A DNA stretch of 64,000 nucleotides. It comes from JASBRS01 sp964496495. Lineage in GTDB: Bacteria > Deinococcota > Deinococci > Deinococcales > Trueperaceae. The translations under genes and the position numbers were made by a program. The notes below the pieces were generated by a model. It searched no databases and was not told the origin of the DNA. It saw nothing but the letters and a program-made list of their open reading frames with translations. Positions 28,061-36,595 of the stretch are shown here, one piece after another. The number at the start of each line of letters is the position of its first letter. Positions within the stretch are counted from its first letter, which is position 1. Location: NCBI GenBank assembly GCA_964496495.1, contig CAZBZU010000003.1, forward strand, positions 77,806-141,805. Reading direction: 5' to 3'.

Positions 28061-30715
28061 CTAGAACACCGGCCCCACCCGGAACCCGAACACGCCCGTG
28101 GGGTGCTTCTGACTGAAGGCGTAGTCCATCCGGATGGCCGGCAGAACCACGCTCCCGAAGCCGAGGTTGATCTGCACGCCGACCCCCGCACCGGCAAAGA
28201 CCGGCGTCTGGTAGTCGGTGTAGCCGGGCACGCTGGAGGCCCAGCCCACATCCACGAAGGCGACGCCGATCACCGTCTGGGTGGCGACCGTGCTGAGGTT
28301 GAAGTTGTAGCGGTACTCGAAGGAGCTGGTGACGAAGGTCTTCGAGAGGTTGAAGTCGTTGGGGGTGTAGCCGCGGATCAGGGTGCTGGTGATGCCGGTG
28401 CTGCCCACGCTGAACTGCTTGGAGCTGGGGTAGTCGCTGCCGAGCTGAGTCCCGGCGTCCAGGCGTACCGCGAAGACGTGGTTGGGGTCCTTGATCTCGT
28501 TCGGGTCCAGTGTCGACAGCTTGGCGTAGGTGCGCACCCCGGCGGTGAGCTGCTGGTAGCTGTAGGTCTGCCTCGCTCCGGTGGCCGGGCTGGTGTAGTC
28601 GCTGCCGATGCCCAGGCCGAAGGTCCCGTAGACGCGCAAGCCGGTGGTCGGGAAGTCGGGGTTGTCGCGCGTGTCGTAGGTGGTCCCCGCGCTGAAGAAG
28701 GTGGCCACGCCGCTGGTGGGGAGGTACTTCAGCGCGTCGGAGGACGGGATCGAGCAGGCCGACCCGTTGGTCACCTTGCCCCCACTGATCTTGCACGTCG
28801 CCGTGGGCGGCTCGAGCTTGTAGGCGGCATAGCTGGCACTGCCCGAGAGCGACATCGAGGTGTTGGGGTAGATCTGCCGCGTGACGCTCACGCCCAGGCC
28901 GGTGCTGCGCACGGTGTACTCGCCCACGCGTACGCGGTTGGCCTCGGTAGCCTTCAGCCCCGGGTAGGTGACCGTGGTGTTGCCGCTGGTGGTCGCCAGC
29001 GGCTGGTTGTTCAGGACGTTGCTGAAGATCTGGACCGAGTAGGAGGTCGGGACCTTCTCGAAGTCACCCTGCGGGATGTACAGCCACGGGATGTCGTAGC
29101 GCAGGCTTCCGCCGATCATCACGCCGAGGTCGGTGCTCTTGCCGGTGAGGTCGATGCTCACATGGTGCGCCCGTCCCAGGAAGTTCTTCTCCTGGTAGCT
29201 CAGCGAGGCGGAGAGGCCCGTGTCCGTGGCGTACTGCGCGGACGGCTGGAAGGTGCCGGTGCCGGCGTGCTTGACCGTCACCACCACGATCACCTGGTCG
29301 GGCTTGGTGCCCTGCCGAACGGTGCGATCCACCGGCGTGATGGCGCCGGTTCGGTACACCGAGCGGAGGCCGGCGTCGATCTGGTTGACGTTGGCGACGC
29401 TGCCGACGGCCGGCAGGTAGCGGGTGATGACGAAGCGCTTGGTGTTGTCGGGCTGGCCCTGGTACTGGATCTTGTACCCTTCGATCTTCATCTCGGTGAC
29501 CCGCTGGATGTAGGTGCCGTTGTCATAGCTGAAGTCCGGCTGGGTGCGGATCAGGTAGCCCTGGTCGTTGTAGGCCTTGACGAGCGACGCGAAGTCCTCG
29601 CGAGCGAGCGCCGAGGTGAAGGTGTCGCCGATGTGCAGCGACAGCACCTTGGTCAGCTCGGCATTGGAGAGAACCGTGTTGCCTTCGATCTTGATGGCCT
29701 TGATCGGGCCGGCGGTGTCGGGCGGGCCCAGATGGAACACCACCCGCACTCCGCCCGTGGGCGAGCGTAGGGTCTGGAGCTGGATGTCACTGCTTCGCCC
29801 CTTCGCCAGGCGCTTGACGTCGCTCAGAAGGGTATCGAAGTTGAACAGGTCGCCGGGGTGCAAGCTCAGGCTGGAGGGGTTGACGCCGAGCGCAGTGGTG
29901 TCGATCGAGTCGATGTGCAGCTCCTGGACGCGAACGGTGAGCGTGCCGTCCTTCAGCTCGCTGGTCTGGACATCTACCCCGCTGCCGCGGTAGCCCTTGG
30001 CCACGTACATCTGGCCGACCTGCCGCAGGGCTGCCTGGTAGTCGGAGAGCTTGAAGGTGCCGGCCTTGCTCAGCGCGTCGAACTTGGCCTTGATCTCGGC
30101 GCTGGTGAAGACGGTGTTGCCCTCGACGGCCACCTTGTCGATCTTGGCGGCCTCGTTGACGGTGTAGGTGAGCCGGACCGGCACCGGCTGCCCTTGCGTG
30201 GCCAGGTCCGGAGCCGGTTCCACGGAGAGGTTCACGTCCACGTCGAAGGGGAAGCCGTTCTGGCGATAGACGTCCTGGATGGTCGCCTTGGCGTCCTGCG
30301 CGCGGCTGGTGTTGTAGACCCGGCCCTTCTCCACCAGGTTGGTGTCCTTGAGCGCCGAGGTCAACGAGGCGGCGTCGACGCTGTCGTTGCCCTGGAACAC
30401 GATGGCGCCGATGAGCGGGTTCTCCTTGACCTTGATGACCAGCACCGGGCCGGCAGGGCTCGACTGCAGGCTCACCGACACCTCCTGGAAGGTGCCTAGG
30501 CCGTAGACGCGGTTGCGCTCGGCTTCGAGATCGATGCTCGCCACCGGCGTGCCCTTGCGCGCGGTGATGATGGTCTTGACGATGTCGGCGTAGTTGGTCG
30601 TCCCCTCTACCCTGACGTCGGCGAGACGGCCTTGTAGGACCGGCTGCTGCTGAGCGAACGCAACTGCGCCCAGGACGACGAGCACGGCGACCACCAGGTG
30701 GCGGTATGTCGGCAT
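28061..30715 (-). CDS. bamA: Outer membrane protein assembly factor BamA (Omp85)
   Basis: Inserts beta-barrel proteins into the outer membrane, so it implies a diderm envelope. 884 residues: signal peptide (MPTYRHLVVAVLVVLGAVAF, cut near AQQ), several POTRA domains to about residue 430 (repeated patterns such as IDKVAVEGNTVFTSAEIKAK and IKAIKIEGNTVLSNAELTK), then a C-terminal barrel (about 470-884) ending FGFRVGPVF with the terminal Phe typical of outer membrane proteins. Low-similarity linkers may hide an extra POTRA. The ATG is at the edge of a leaderless-type promoter and divergent from the nucleoside phosphorylase gene. No skp or lpx gene is adjacent. Confidence 0.93.
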   Translation of the reverse strand: MPTYRHLVVAVLVVLGAVAFAQQQPVLQGRLADVRVEGTTNYADIVKTIITARKGTPVASIDLEAERNRVYGLGTFQEVSVSLQSSPAGPVLVIKVKENPLIGAIVFQGNDSVDAASLTSALKDTNLVEKGRVYNTSRAQDAKATIQDVYRQNGFPFDVDVNLSVEPAPDLATQGQPVPVRLTYTVNEAAKIDKVAVEGNTVFTSAEIKAKFDALSKAGTFKLSDYQAALRQVGQMYVAKGYRGSGVDVQTSELKDGTLTVRVQELHIDSIDTTALGVNPSSLSLHPGDLFNFDTLLSDVKRLAKGRSSDIQLQTLRSPTGGVRVVFHLGPPDTAGPIKAIKIEGNTVLSNAELTKVLSLHIGDTFTSALAREDFASLVKAYNDQGYLIRTQPDFSYDNGTYIQRVTEMKIEGYKIQYQGQPDNTKRFVITRYLPAVGSVANVNQIDAGLRSVYRTGAITPVDRTVRQGTKPDQVIVVVTVKHAGTGTFQPSAQYATDTGLSASLSYQEKNFLGRAHHVSIDLTGKSTDLGVMIGGSLRYDIPWLYIPQGDFEKVPTSYSVQIFSNVLNNQPLATTSGNTTVTYPGLKATEANRVRVGEYTVRSTGLGVSVTRQIYPNTSMSLSGSASYAAYKLEPPTATCKISGGKVTNGSACSIPSSDALKYLPTSGVATFFSAGTTYDTRDNPDFPTTGLRVYGTFGLGIGSDYTSPATGARQTYSYQQLTAGVRTYAKLSTLDPNEIKDPNHVFAVRLDAGTQLGSDYPSSKQFSVGSTGITSTLIRGYTPNDFNLSKTFVTSSFEYRYNFNLSTVATQTVIGVAFVDVGWASSVPGYTDYQTPVFAGAGVGVQINLGFGSVVLPAIRMDYAFSQKHPTGVFGFRVGPVF

Positions 30716-30721
30716 GCGTGC

Positions 30722-30727
30722 AGTCTA
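30722..30727 (-). promoter_or_regulatory. -10 element of leaderless type for bamA
   Basis: Minus-strand TAGACT ends six bases before the bamA ATG at 30715. Confidence 0.55.
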
Positions 30728-30796
30728 CCTGAGTTCTCGTGAGAGGACTTAGAGCGTGCCACAAGCGACAACCGCGCTTTCCATCGCCGTCCCCGG

Positions 30797-30802
30797 TACA
30801 AT
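30797..30802 (+). promoter_or_regulatory. -10 element of leaderless type for the purine nucleoside phosphorylase
   Basis: TACAAT ends six bases before ATG 30809. With the bamA element it forms a divergent pair of leaderless starts 93 bases apart. Confidence 0.6.
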
Positions 30803-30808
30803 CGCTGC

Positions 30809-31645
30809 ATGGATGCAGCTTCCCCTCACCGTGTCGGCGACGCCTTTCACGGCGCGGTGTCCGCCATCCGCTCGCGGGTGTCCAAGGCTCCCGAGGTGGC
30901 GCTCGTCCTCGGCTCCGGGCTCGGCCCGCTGGCACAGGAGATCGAGGATGCCGTCGTCATCCCTTACGCCGACATTCCCGGGATGCCCGTGAGCAGCGCG
31001 CCAGGCCACGCCGGGCGACTGTTCCTGGGCCGGCTGGCCGGGCGGCGCGTGGTGGCGATGCAGGGCCGCGTGCACCTCTACGAGGGCTTCACGGCTGCCC
31101 AGTGCGCCTTCCCGGTGCGGGTGATGCACCGTCTCGGCGCCCGCAGCCTGCTGGTGAGCAATGCCTGCGGCGGGCTCGACCCGACCTTCGAGGCCGGCGA
31201 CCTGATGCTGCAGCTGGACCTCATCAACGCCACCGGTCACAACCCCCTGACGGGGCCCAACGACGAGGCCGACGGGCCGCGCTTCCCGGTGATGTTCGAT
31301 TGCTACGATGTCGACTACCTGCGCGCCGCGCGCAGCGTTGCGCAGTCGCAGCAGGTGCCGCTGCGCGAGGGCGTCTACCTCGCCTTCTCGGGCCCCAGCT
31401 ACGCCACGCGCGCGGAGCTGCGCGCCTTCCGTCGGCTAGGGGCCGACGCCATCGGCATGTCGACCGTCTTCGAGGTGATCGCGGCGCGCTACCTGGGGAT
31501 GCGCGTGGTCGGCCTCTCCACCATCACCGACATGGCGCTGCCCGACCGCCAGGAGCACGCCAGCAGCGAGCAGGTGTTGCGGGTGGCCGAGGCGAGCGGC
31601 GCGCGCTTCCGGCAGCTGGTTTCCGGCCTCCTTCCCACCCTCTAG
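30809..31645 (+). CDS. punA: Purine-nucleoside phosphorylase (trimeric type)
   Basis: Cleaves inosine and guanosine with phosphate to base and ribose 1-phosphate for purine salvage. 278 residues. Phosphate-binding ALVLGSGLGPLAQ, the His-containing APGHAGRLFLG, RVHLYEGF, and the purine-binding FSGPSYATRAELRAFRRLGAD with GMSTVFEVIAAR are all present, as in the trimeric low-molecular-weight class. Followed after three bases by the YggS gene, so probably an operon pnp-yggS-divIVA. Confidence 0.95.
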   Translation: MDAASPHRVGDAFHGAVSAIRSRVSKAPEVALVLGSGLGPLAQEIEDAVVIPYADIPGMPVSSAPGHAGRLFLGRLAGRRVVAMQGRVHLYEGFTAAQCAFPVRVMHRLGARSLLVSNACGGLDPTFEAGDLMLQLDLINATGHNPLTGPNDEADGPRFPVMFDCYDVDYLRAARSVAQSQQVPLREGVYLAFSGPSYATRAELRAFRRLGADAIGMSTVFEVIAARYLGMRVVGLSTITDMALPDRQEHASSEQVLRVAEASGARFRQLVSGLLPTL

Positions 31646-31648
31646 GCC

Positions 31649-32287
31649 GTGCTAGCAGACGTGCTCGGCCGCATTCACGCCGCCTGCGAGCGTAGCGGGC
31701 GCAACCCCGACGAGGTGACGCTCGTCGCCGTCACCAAGGGCCACGACCTGGGCGAGATCGAGGCGCGGATCCTGGCACACGGCCACCGGGTGCTGGGGGA
31801 GAACCGCGTGCAGGAGTGGCGGGCCAAGGCGAGCAGCCTCGGCCCGGATGTCGAGTGGCACCTCATCGGTCACCTGCAGCGCAACAAGATCAAGTACCTC
31901 CGCGGCGTTCGCCTCATCCACTCGCTCGACTCGGAACGGCTCGCCGATGCGCTGGAGGCCGAAGGCGAGCGGCGCGGCGAGCGCTTCGGGGTCCTCGTGC
32001 AGGTCAACATCGCCGGCGAGGACGCGAAGTACGGTGTTCCACCGGCAGCCGCGGGGGGCCTCGTGGCGCACGTGGCGTCGCTCGAGCACCTGGACCTCCA
32101 GGGCTTGATGACCATGGCTCCGTTCACCACGGACCCGGAGACCAGCCGTCCGTCGTTCCGCGAGCTCAAGCGCTTGGGTGATACCCTGGGGCTGCCGGGA
32201 CTGTCCATGGGCATGAGCGCCGACTTCGAGGTCGCGGTTGAAGAAGGAGCGACGTGGGTGCGCGTGGGAACGGCGTTGTTCCAGTGA
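31649..32287 (+). CDS. YggS family PLP-binding protein (PLPHP)
   Basis: 212-residue alanine-racemase-fold protein that binds PLP and maintains vitamin B6 and amino-acid balance; it is not itself a racemase. PLP Lys is in TLVAVTKGHD; GENRVQEW, WHLIGHLQRNK and GMSADFEVAVEEGATWVRVG are the family signatures. GTG start three bases after the preceding stop. The YggS-DivIVA neighbourhood is common around division genes in many bacteria, and divIVA indeed follows. Confidence 0.93.
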   Translation: MLADVLGRIHAACERSGRNPDEVTLVAVTKGHDLGEIEARILAHGHRVLGENRVQEWRAKASSLGPDVEWHLIGHLQRNKIKYLRGVRLIHSLDSERLADALEAEGERRGERFGVLVQVNIAGEDAKYGVPPAAAGGLVAHVASLEHLDLQGLMTMAPFTTDPETSRPSFRELKRLGDTLGLPGLSMGMSADFEVAVEEGATWVRVGTALFQ

Positions 32288-32308
32288 CGCGCCCGAGGGA
32301 CGGTACAG

Positions 32309-32845
32309 ATGAGACTCAGTCCGCTCGACATCCAACACATGGAGTTCCAGCGCACGGCCAGCGGCTACCACAGGCGCCAGGTGCAGGAGTTCCTGGAACG
32401 GGTCGCGCTCGAACGGGAGGAGCTGTTGCGCGAGAAGCAGGCCCTTGCCGACGAGCTCGAGCGCAAGGAGGAGCAGGTCGCCGAGCTGCAGGCGGCCGAG
32501 GCTGAGCTGCAGCGCGCCATCATCGCGGCGGAGCGCATCGGCAACGAGATCAAGGAGAACGCCAAGAAGGAGGCGCAGCTCGTGCTGCAAGAGGCCGACC
32601 GCCTCAAGCAGGAGCGCCTCGACGGTACCGAGACGAGGCTGCGCGACGCGCGGGCCGAGCTGGTGCGCGTCGAGCGCGAGTACACGCTCTTCAGGGAGCA
32701 GTTCCGCGGCATGTTGCAGGCCTACGCCCGCTCGCTCGAGTCTCACCCGCGGCCCCACGCGGAGATCGCGCCGTCGCGCTCGCAGCGCGGCGCCGAGGAC
32801 CCCGAGGAGCTCCGCAGCGAGCCACCGGCGACCGGCCCGCAGTGA
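32309..32845 (+). CDS. divIVA: DivIVA domain protein
   Basis: 178-residue coiled-coil protein that recognises negatively curved membrane at poles and septa. The N-terminal DivIVA motif is LSPLDIQHMEFQRTASGYHR followed by RQVQEFL; most of residues 30-140 is a long charged coiled coil; the tail (from about 145) is polar and probably disordered. ATG with GAGGG just upstream. Downstream of yggS in an apparent operon. Deinococcal DivIVA proteins act in chromosome segregation and septum placement; the same is plausible here. Confidence 0.92.
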   Translation: MRLSPLDIQHMEFQRTASGYHRRQVQEFLERVALEREELLREKQALADELERKEEQVAELQAAEAELQRAIIAAERIGNEIKENAKKEAQLVLQEADRLKQERLDGTETRLRDARAELVRVEREYTLFREQFRGMLQAYARSLESHPRPHAEIAPSRSQRGAEDPEELRSEPPATGPQ

Positions 32846-32867
32846 CGCTGCCGGCTTGCCGGACGCG

Positions 32868-33287
32868 CTAGTCGGTGAGGGCGGCGTCCAGCGTGGTCCA
32901 GGCGAGCGTGGCGCACTTGACGCGCGCGTGCAGCTTCGAGATGCCCTGAAGCAGCGCCAGGTCGCCCAGATCGTCGGACGGGGGCTCCCCTCTGATCATC
33001 GCCTTGAACGCCTCCGACAGCTCCCGAGCGCGCGCCACGCTGGCGCCCTCCAGGGCGTCGGTCATCAGCGAGGCGGACGCCTGACTGATGGCGCAACCCT
33101 CGCCCTCGAACGCCACCGCACGGATGACGCCATCCTCGACGCGCAGGTAGAGCGTGAGCTCGTCACCGCAGGAAGGGTTGATCCCCTCCTGGGTGTGGCT
33201 CGCGCGCTCGAGGCGGCCCCGGTGGTGCGGGCGGTGATAGTGCTCCAGGATGAGATCCTGGTAGAGGCTCTGCAGAAAGCCGTTCAT
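32868..33287 (-). CDS. sufU: Fe-S assembly sulfur acceptor SufU
   Basis: 139-residue zinc-dependent sulfurtransferase that takes persulfide sulfur from SufS in the SUF pathway. Zinc and catalytic ligands are C40 and D42 (PSCGDE), C65 (GEGCAIS) and C125 (VKCATLAW); the Asp and the insertion between about 80 and 115 separate it from the IscU scaffold type. Its ATG overlaps the sufS stop (ATGA), so the two are translated together. sufBCD are not in the window. Confidence 0.95.
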   Translation of the reverse strand: MNGFLQSLYQDLILEHYHRPHHRGRLERASHTQEGINPSCGDELTLYLRVEDGVIRAVAFEGEGCAISQASASLMTDALEGASVARARELSEAFKAMIRGEPPSDDLGDLALLQGISKLHARVKCATLAWTTLDAALTD

Positions 33288-34519
33288 GCGAACGCCTTGA
33301 AGAAGTCGCGCGTCCTCACCAGCGCCTCCACCAGCCGGTCGATCTCGTCCTCGGTGGTGTAGAGGTAGAAGCTGGCCCGGGCCGAGGCGCTGGCGCCCAG
33401 GACCGCGCCCAGCGGCTGGGCGCAGTGGTGGCCGGAACGGATGGCGATGCCCTCGGCGTCCAGCGCCGAGGCGACGTCATGGGGATGGACCCCGTCGAGG
33501 TTGAAGGTCACGATGCCGCCGCGCTCCCCCTCGCGCGGGCCGTAGAGGGTGAGGCCGTCGATCGCCCCAAGCCGGTCCAGAGCGTAGCGCGCCAGCGCGG
33601 CATCGTGCGCGGCCACCGCCTCCATGCCGACCCCTTCCAGGTAGTCGATGGCGGCGGCCAGCCCCACCGCCTCCGCTACCGGGGGCGTGCCGGCCTCGAA
33701 GCGCGCCGGGATACCGGCGTAGCTGCTGTCCTCGATGCTCACCTTGCGGATCATCTCGCCGCCGCCCAGGAAGGGGGGCATCGTCTCCAGGATGGCGGGA
33801 CGCGCCCACAACCCACCCACCCCCGTGGGGCCGAGCATCTTGTGCCCCGACACGGCGTAGAAGTCGCAATCCATCGCCGTCACGTCGACCGGCAGGTGCG
33901 GCGCCCCCTGGGCACCGTCCACGATCATCACCGCCCCGACGGCGTGGGCCAGGTCGGCCAGCCGCCGCACCGGGTTGATGGTGCCGAGCACGTTGCTCAT
34001 GTGGAAGCTCGCGACCGCACGGGTGCGCTCTGAGATGGCCGCCTCCAGCGCCTCCAGGTCGAGCCGGCCCTCGGGGGTGAGGCCGACGGCGCGCACCCGG
34101 ATGCCCAGCTCGCGCTGCAGGAAGTGCCAGGGAACGAGGTTGGCGTGATGCTCGGCGACGCTCACCACCACCTCGTCGCCCTCTTGCAGGTTGGCGCGAC
34201 CCCAGCTCGCCGCCACCAGGTTCAGGGCCTCGGTGGTGTTGCGAGTGAACACCACGCCTTCGGGGCCGGGCGCGTTGAGGAAGCGGGCGAGCCGCATGCG
34301 CGCCCCCTCGTAGAGCTCGGTGGCCTCCACCGACAGGGTGTGCGCGCCGCGGTGCACGTTGGCGTGGTGGTGGTAGTAGTAGTCGACCATCGCCTCGACG
34401 ACCTGCCTGGGCTTCTGCGAGGATGCCGCGTTGTCGAGGTAGACGAGCGGGTGGCCAGCGACCGTGCGCTCCAGGATCGGGAAGTCGCGCCGCAGGGCGC
34501 GAGGGTCGAGCGGGCTCAT
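33284..34519 (-). CDS. sufS: Cysteine desulfurase SufS
   Basis: PLP enzyme that removes sulfur from cysteine and passes it to SufU. 411 residues from ATG 34519. Group II features: PLP Lys in AVSGHKMLGPTGVGGLW, active-site Cys in RSGHHCAQPLG, and the N-terminal LDNAASSQKP. The start is supported by a TACACT element eight bases upstream; the longer open frame adds 20 residues without similarity. First gene of the sufS-sufU pair. Confidence 0.96.
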   Translation of the reverse strand: MSPLDPRALRRDFPILERTVAGHPLVYLDNAASSQKPRQVVEAMVDYYYHHHANVHRGAHTLSVEATELYEGARMRLARFLNAPGPEGVVFTRNTTEALNLVAASWGRANLQEGDEVVVSVAEHHANLVPWHFLQRELGIRVRAVGLTPEGRLDLEALEAAISERTRAVASFHMSNVLGTINPVRRLADLAHAVGAVMIVDGAQGAPHLPVDVTAMDCDFYAVSGHKMLGPTGVGGLWARPAILETMPPFLGGGEMIRKVSIEDSSYAGIPARFEAGTPPVAEAVGLAAAIDYLEGVGMEAVAAHDAALARYALDRLGAIDGLTLYGPREGERGGIVTFNLDGVHPHDVASALDAEGIAIRSGHHCAQPLGAVLGASASARASFYLYTTEDEIDRLVEALVRTRDFFKAFA

Positions 34520-34527
34520 CACGGGCC

Positions 34528-34533
34528 AGTGTA
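34528..34533 (-). promoter_or_regulatory. -10 element of leaderless type for sufSU
   Basis: Minus-strand TACACT ends eight bases before the sufS ATG at 34519. Confidence 0.55.
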
Positions 34534-34600
34534 CCACCCGCGCCACGACTCGGCGCTTGCCGTCCCAGAGGGGACGCACGCGTTCCCGGCCGTCGCTCGC

Positions 34601-35293
34601 TCAGCTTCCCCAGGGCGCGAGACCGAAGTAGAAGTGGTAGGTGCGGCGGTCGTCGTCGACGTCCGCTCCCGGCACGGGATAGCGCTCGGTGAGCTCGCGG
34701 AAGGCCAGCAGCAGCGTCTTGGCCTCGGCGTGGGTGAGCGCCAGCTCGCCACCCATGCGCTCCGTCACCGGGACGCTGGCCGGCCACGTTCGGATGAGCT
34801 CGCCCCAGTCGCTGTCGCGCCCGCTCTCGCTGCCGGCGTCCACCATGAGCTCGCCGTTGGCGCGCCGGTAGAGGCGACGCCCCTCGCGCCCGCTGAGCCG
34901 CACGGCGCGCGCCAGCGCCGTCACCAGGCGGTCCTCCTCGGCTCGCACGTCCTTCCGGATGCGTTCCTCGAGCTCGGCGAAGGGCGTGAGGTCGAAGGGC
35001 ACGTAGATGACGTCGGCGACCGAGCGGTAGAGCTTGATGGGGCGCCCCGCCCTGGGCCGCTCCCCCACCACCCGCAGCAGGCCGGCCTCCAGGAAACGGC
35101 GCACGCGGTAGTGCGTGGCGTCGAGCCGGCAGCCGAGCTCGTCGGCCGCCTCCTTGACCGAGCGCGTGCGCGCCAGGAAGGGGTAGAAGAAGGCGCGGCC
35201 GACTGGATCGGAGAGCAGCGCCGCCTGCCGAGCGGTCTCGACGCGCCAGGCGGCGACTGCCGCGCTACTTGAATCAGATAGTTTCACATCCAC
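34601..35293 (-). CDS. Winged-helix (ArsR-like) transcriptional regulator
   Basis: 230 residues. The N-terminal half has a winged-helix motif: ARTRSVKEAADELGCRLDAT, then HYRVRRFLEAGLLRVVGERP, and a basic wing. No cysteine metal site is visible. The C-terminal half (about 110-230) is a helical plus sheet domain (HAEAKTLLLAFRELTERYP) that may bind a ligand or mediate dimerisation. GTG start at 35293, only 23 bases from the divergent MFS gene, whose promoter overlaps its own; the likely task is to control the transporter. Confidence 0.8.
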   Translation of the reverse strand: MDVKLSDSSSAAVAAWRVETARQAALLSDPVGRAFFYPFLARTRSVKEAADELGCRLDATHYRVRRFLEAGLLRVVGERPRAGRPIKLYRSVADVIYVPFDLTPFAELEERIRKDVRAEEDRLVTALARAVRLSGREGRRLYRRANGELMVDAGSESGRDSDWGELIRTWPASVPVTERMGGELALTHAEAKTLLLAFRELTERYPVPGADVDDDRRTYHFYFGLAPWGS

Positions 35294-35297
35294 TAGA

Positions 35298-35307
35298 AGC
35301 CTAGCAT
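35298..35307. promoter_or_regulatory. Overlapping divergent -10 elements of the regulator and the MFS gene
   Basis: Plus-strand TAGCAT (35302-35307) ends nine bases before the MFS ATG; minus-strand TAGGCT (35303-35298) ends four bases before the regulator GTG. The two hexamers share two bases, so both promoters can hardly be occupied at once. Confidence 0.5.
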
Positions 35308-35316
35308 GCTGGAGCC

Positions 35317-36546
35317 ATGGCCCCCGTCAGGCTCTTCAACCGCGATTTCGTCGCCTACTGGCTCGGCATCGCCGTCAGCGCGGTGGGTGACGCGTTGACC
35401 TTCGTTGCCATGCCGTTCCTGGTCCTGGCGCTCGGCGGCAGCGGCACGCAGCTCGCCAGCGTCACCCTGCTCGGCTCGCTGCCCCGCTTCGCCGGCCCGC
35501 TGCTGGGCGCGCTGGCCGACCGGCTGCCGCTGCGTATACCGTTGCTCGCGGGCGCGCTCACTCGCGCCGCGGCCACGGGGGTGGTGGCGGTGCTGGCGCT
35601 GCAAGGCGCGCTGCCGCTGTGGGCGCTGTACCTGGCGGCGCCGTTGAACGGCATCGTCACCATGTTCACCTTCGCGGCCGGCAACGTGGCCCTGCCTCGC
35701 CTGGTGCCCGAGGAGCGGCTGGCTCAGGCCAACGCCCTGATGCAGGCCGCGGTGATGGGCCTGCCGATGGTGGGGATGGGCGCGGGCGGCGCTCTGGTCG
35801 CCGTGCTGGGGGCGCCCGCCACGCTGGCGCTGGCGGTGCCCTGCCTGGCGCTGCTGGGGCCGGCCGCCCTACTGGTGAGGTTCCCCGCCGGACCGGATGC
35901 GGCGCGCCAGTCGCTGCTCGGCGACTTGCTGGCCGGCGTGCGGTTCATCGGCCAACGGCCCCCGCTGCTGGTGGTGCTGCTCTCGACCCTGGTCCTCAAC
36001 GCCGGCCTCAACCTGCTCAACGTCGTGATGCCGCTGACGATGGAACGCTCCGGCGCCGGCGCCCGCGGCTACGGCCTGTTCGAGAGCCTGGTCTCGCTGG
36101 GCACGCTGCTCGGCATCCTGCTCATCACCACGGCGCTGCGCCGGTTGCCGGCACGCCATCTGGTGGCGCTGTCGCTGTCGCTGGTGGCCGCGGGATTCGG
36201 CGTGCTCGCCGGCGGGAGCCTGCTCAGAATGTGGGGCGGCGGGGCGGTCATCGGCACGGGACTCGGGATGGGTGAGGTCGCGTCCCTCACGCTACTCCAG
36301 CTGATCGTGCCCGACGGCCTGCGCGGCAAGGTGATGGGGGTGGTGCTGCCCGCGAACGCGCTGGGACTGACGATCGGGGCAGCCGTGGCGGGTGCGGTCG
36401 CGACGAGCTCGGATCCGTCCCCGGCGCTGCTCGGCGCCGGCGCCGCGGTGCTGCTGCTGGCGCTCGCGTGGCTGGCTATCGCCGGCCGCCTGCGCGAGGG
36501 CGGGCTCGTGTCGCCCGGCGCGGCCGCGAGGCGACCCGCAGCCTAG
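35317..36546 (+). CDS. MFS transporter
   Basis: 409-residue major facilitator protein with about 12 predicted helices (WLGIAVSAVGDALTFVAMPF near the N-terminus; LGALADRLPLRIPLLAGAL carries the loop 2-3 motif). Similar to the MFS_3/enterobactin-exporter-like group, so probably an efflux pump for a small molecule; substrate unknown. Divergently transcribed from the winged-helix regulator. ATG 35317 is preceded by both GGAG and the leaderless-type TAGCAT, so translation may use either. Confidence 0.88.
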   Translation: MAPVRLFNRDFVAYWLGIAVSAVGDALTFVAMPFLVLALGGSGTQLASVTLLGSLPRFAGPLLGALADRLPLRIPLLAGALTRAAATGVVAVLALQGALPLWALYLAAPLNGIVTMFTFAAGNVALPRLVPEERLAQANALMQAAVMGLPMVGMGAGGALVAVLGAPATLALAVPCLALLGPAALLVRFPAGPDAARQSLLGDLLAGVRFIGQRPPLLVVLLSTLVLNAGLNLLNVVMPLTMERSGAGARGYGLFESLVSLGTLLGILLITTALRRLPARHLVALSLSLVAAGFGVLAGGSLLRMWGGGAVIGTGLGMGEVASLTLLQLIVPDGLRGKVMGVVLPANALGLTIGAAVAGAVATSSDPSPALLGAGAAVLLLALAWLAIAGRLREGGLVSPGAAARRPAA

Positions 36547-36583
36547 GCGCCGCGCCAGGGTTCGGCGGCGCGTCAGCGGACGC

Positions 36584-36589
36584 TACACT
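36584..36589 (+). promoter_or_regulatory. -10 element of leaderless type for recF
   Basis: TACACT ends six bases before GTG 36596; TTCGGC at 36561-36566 is a weak -35 candidate at 17 bases. Confidence 0.55.
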
Positions 36590-36595
36590 GGGCGC

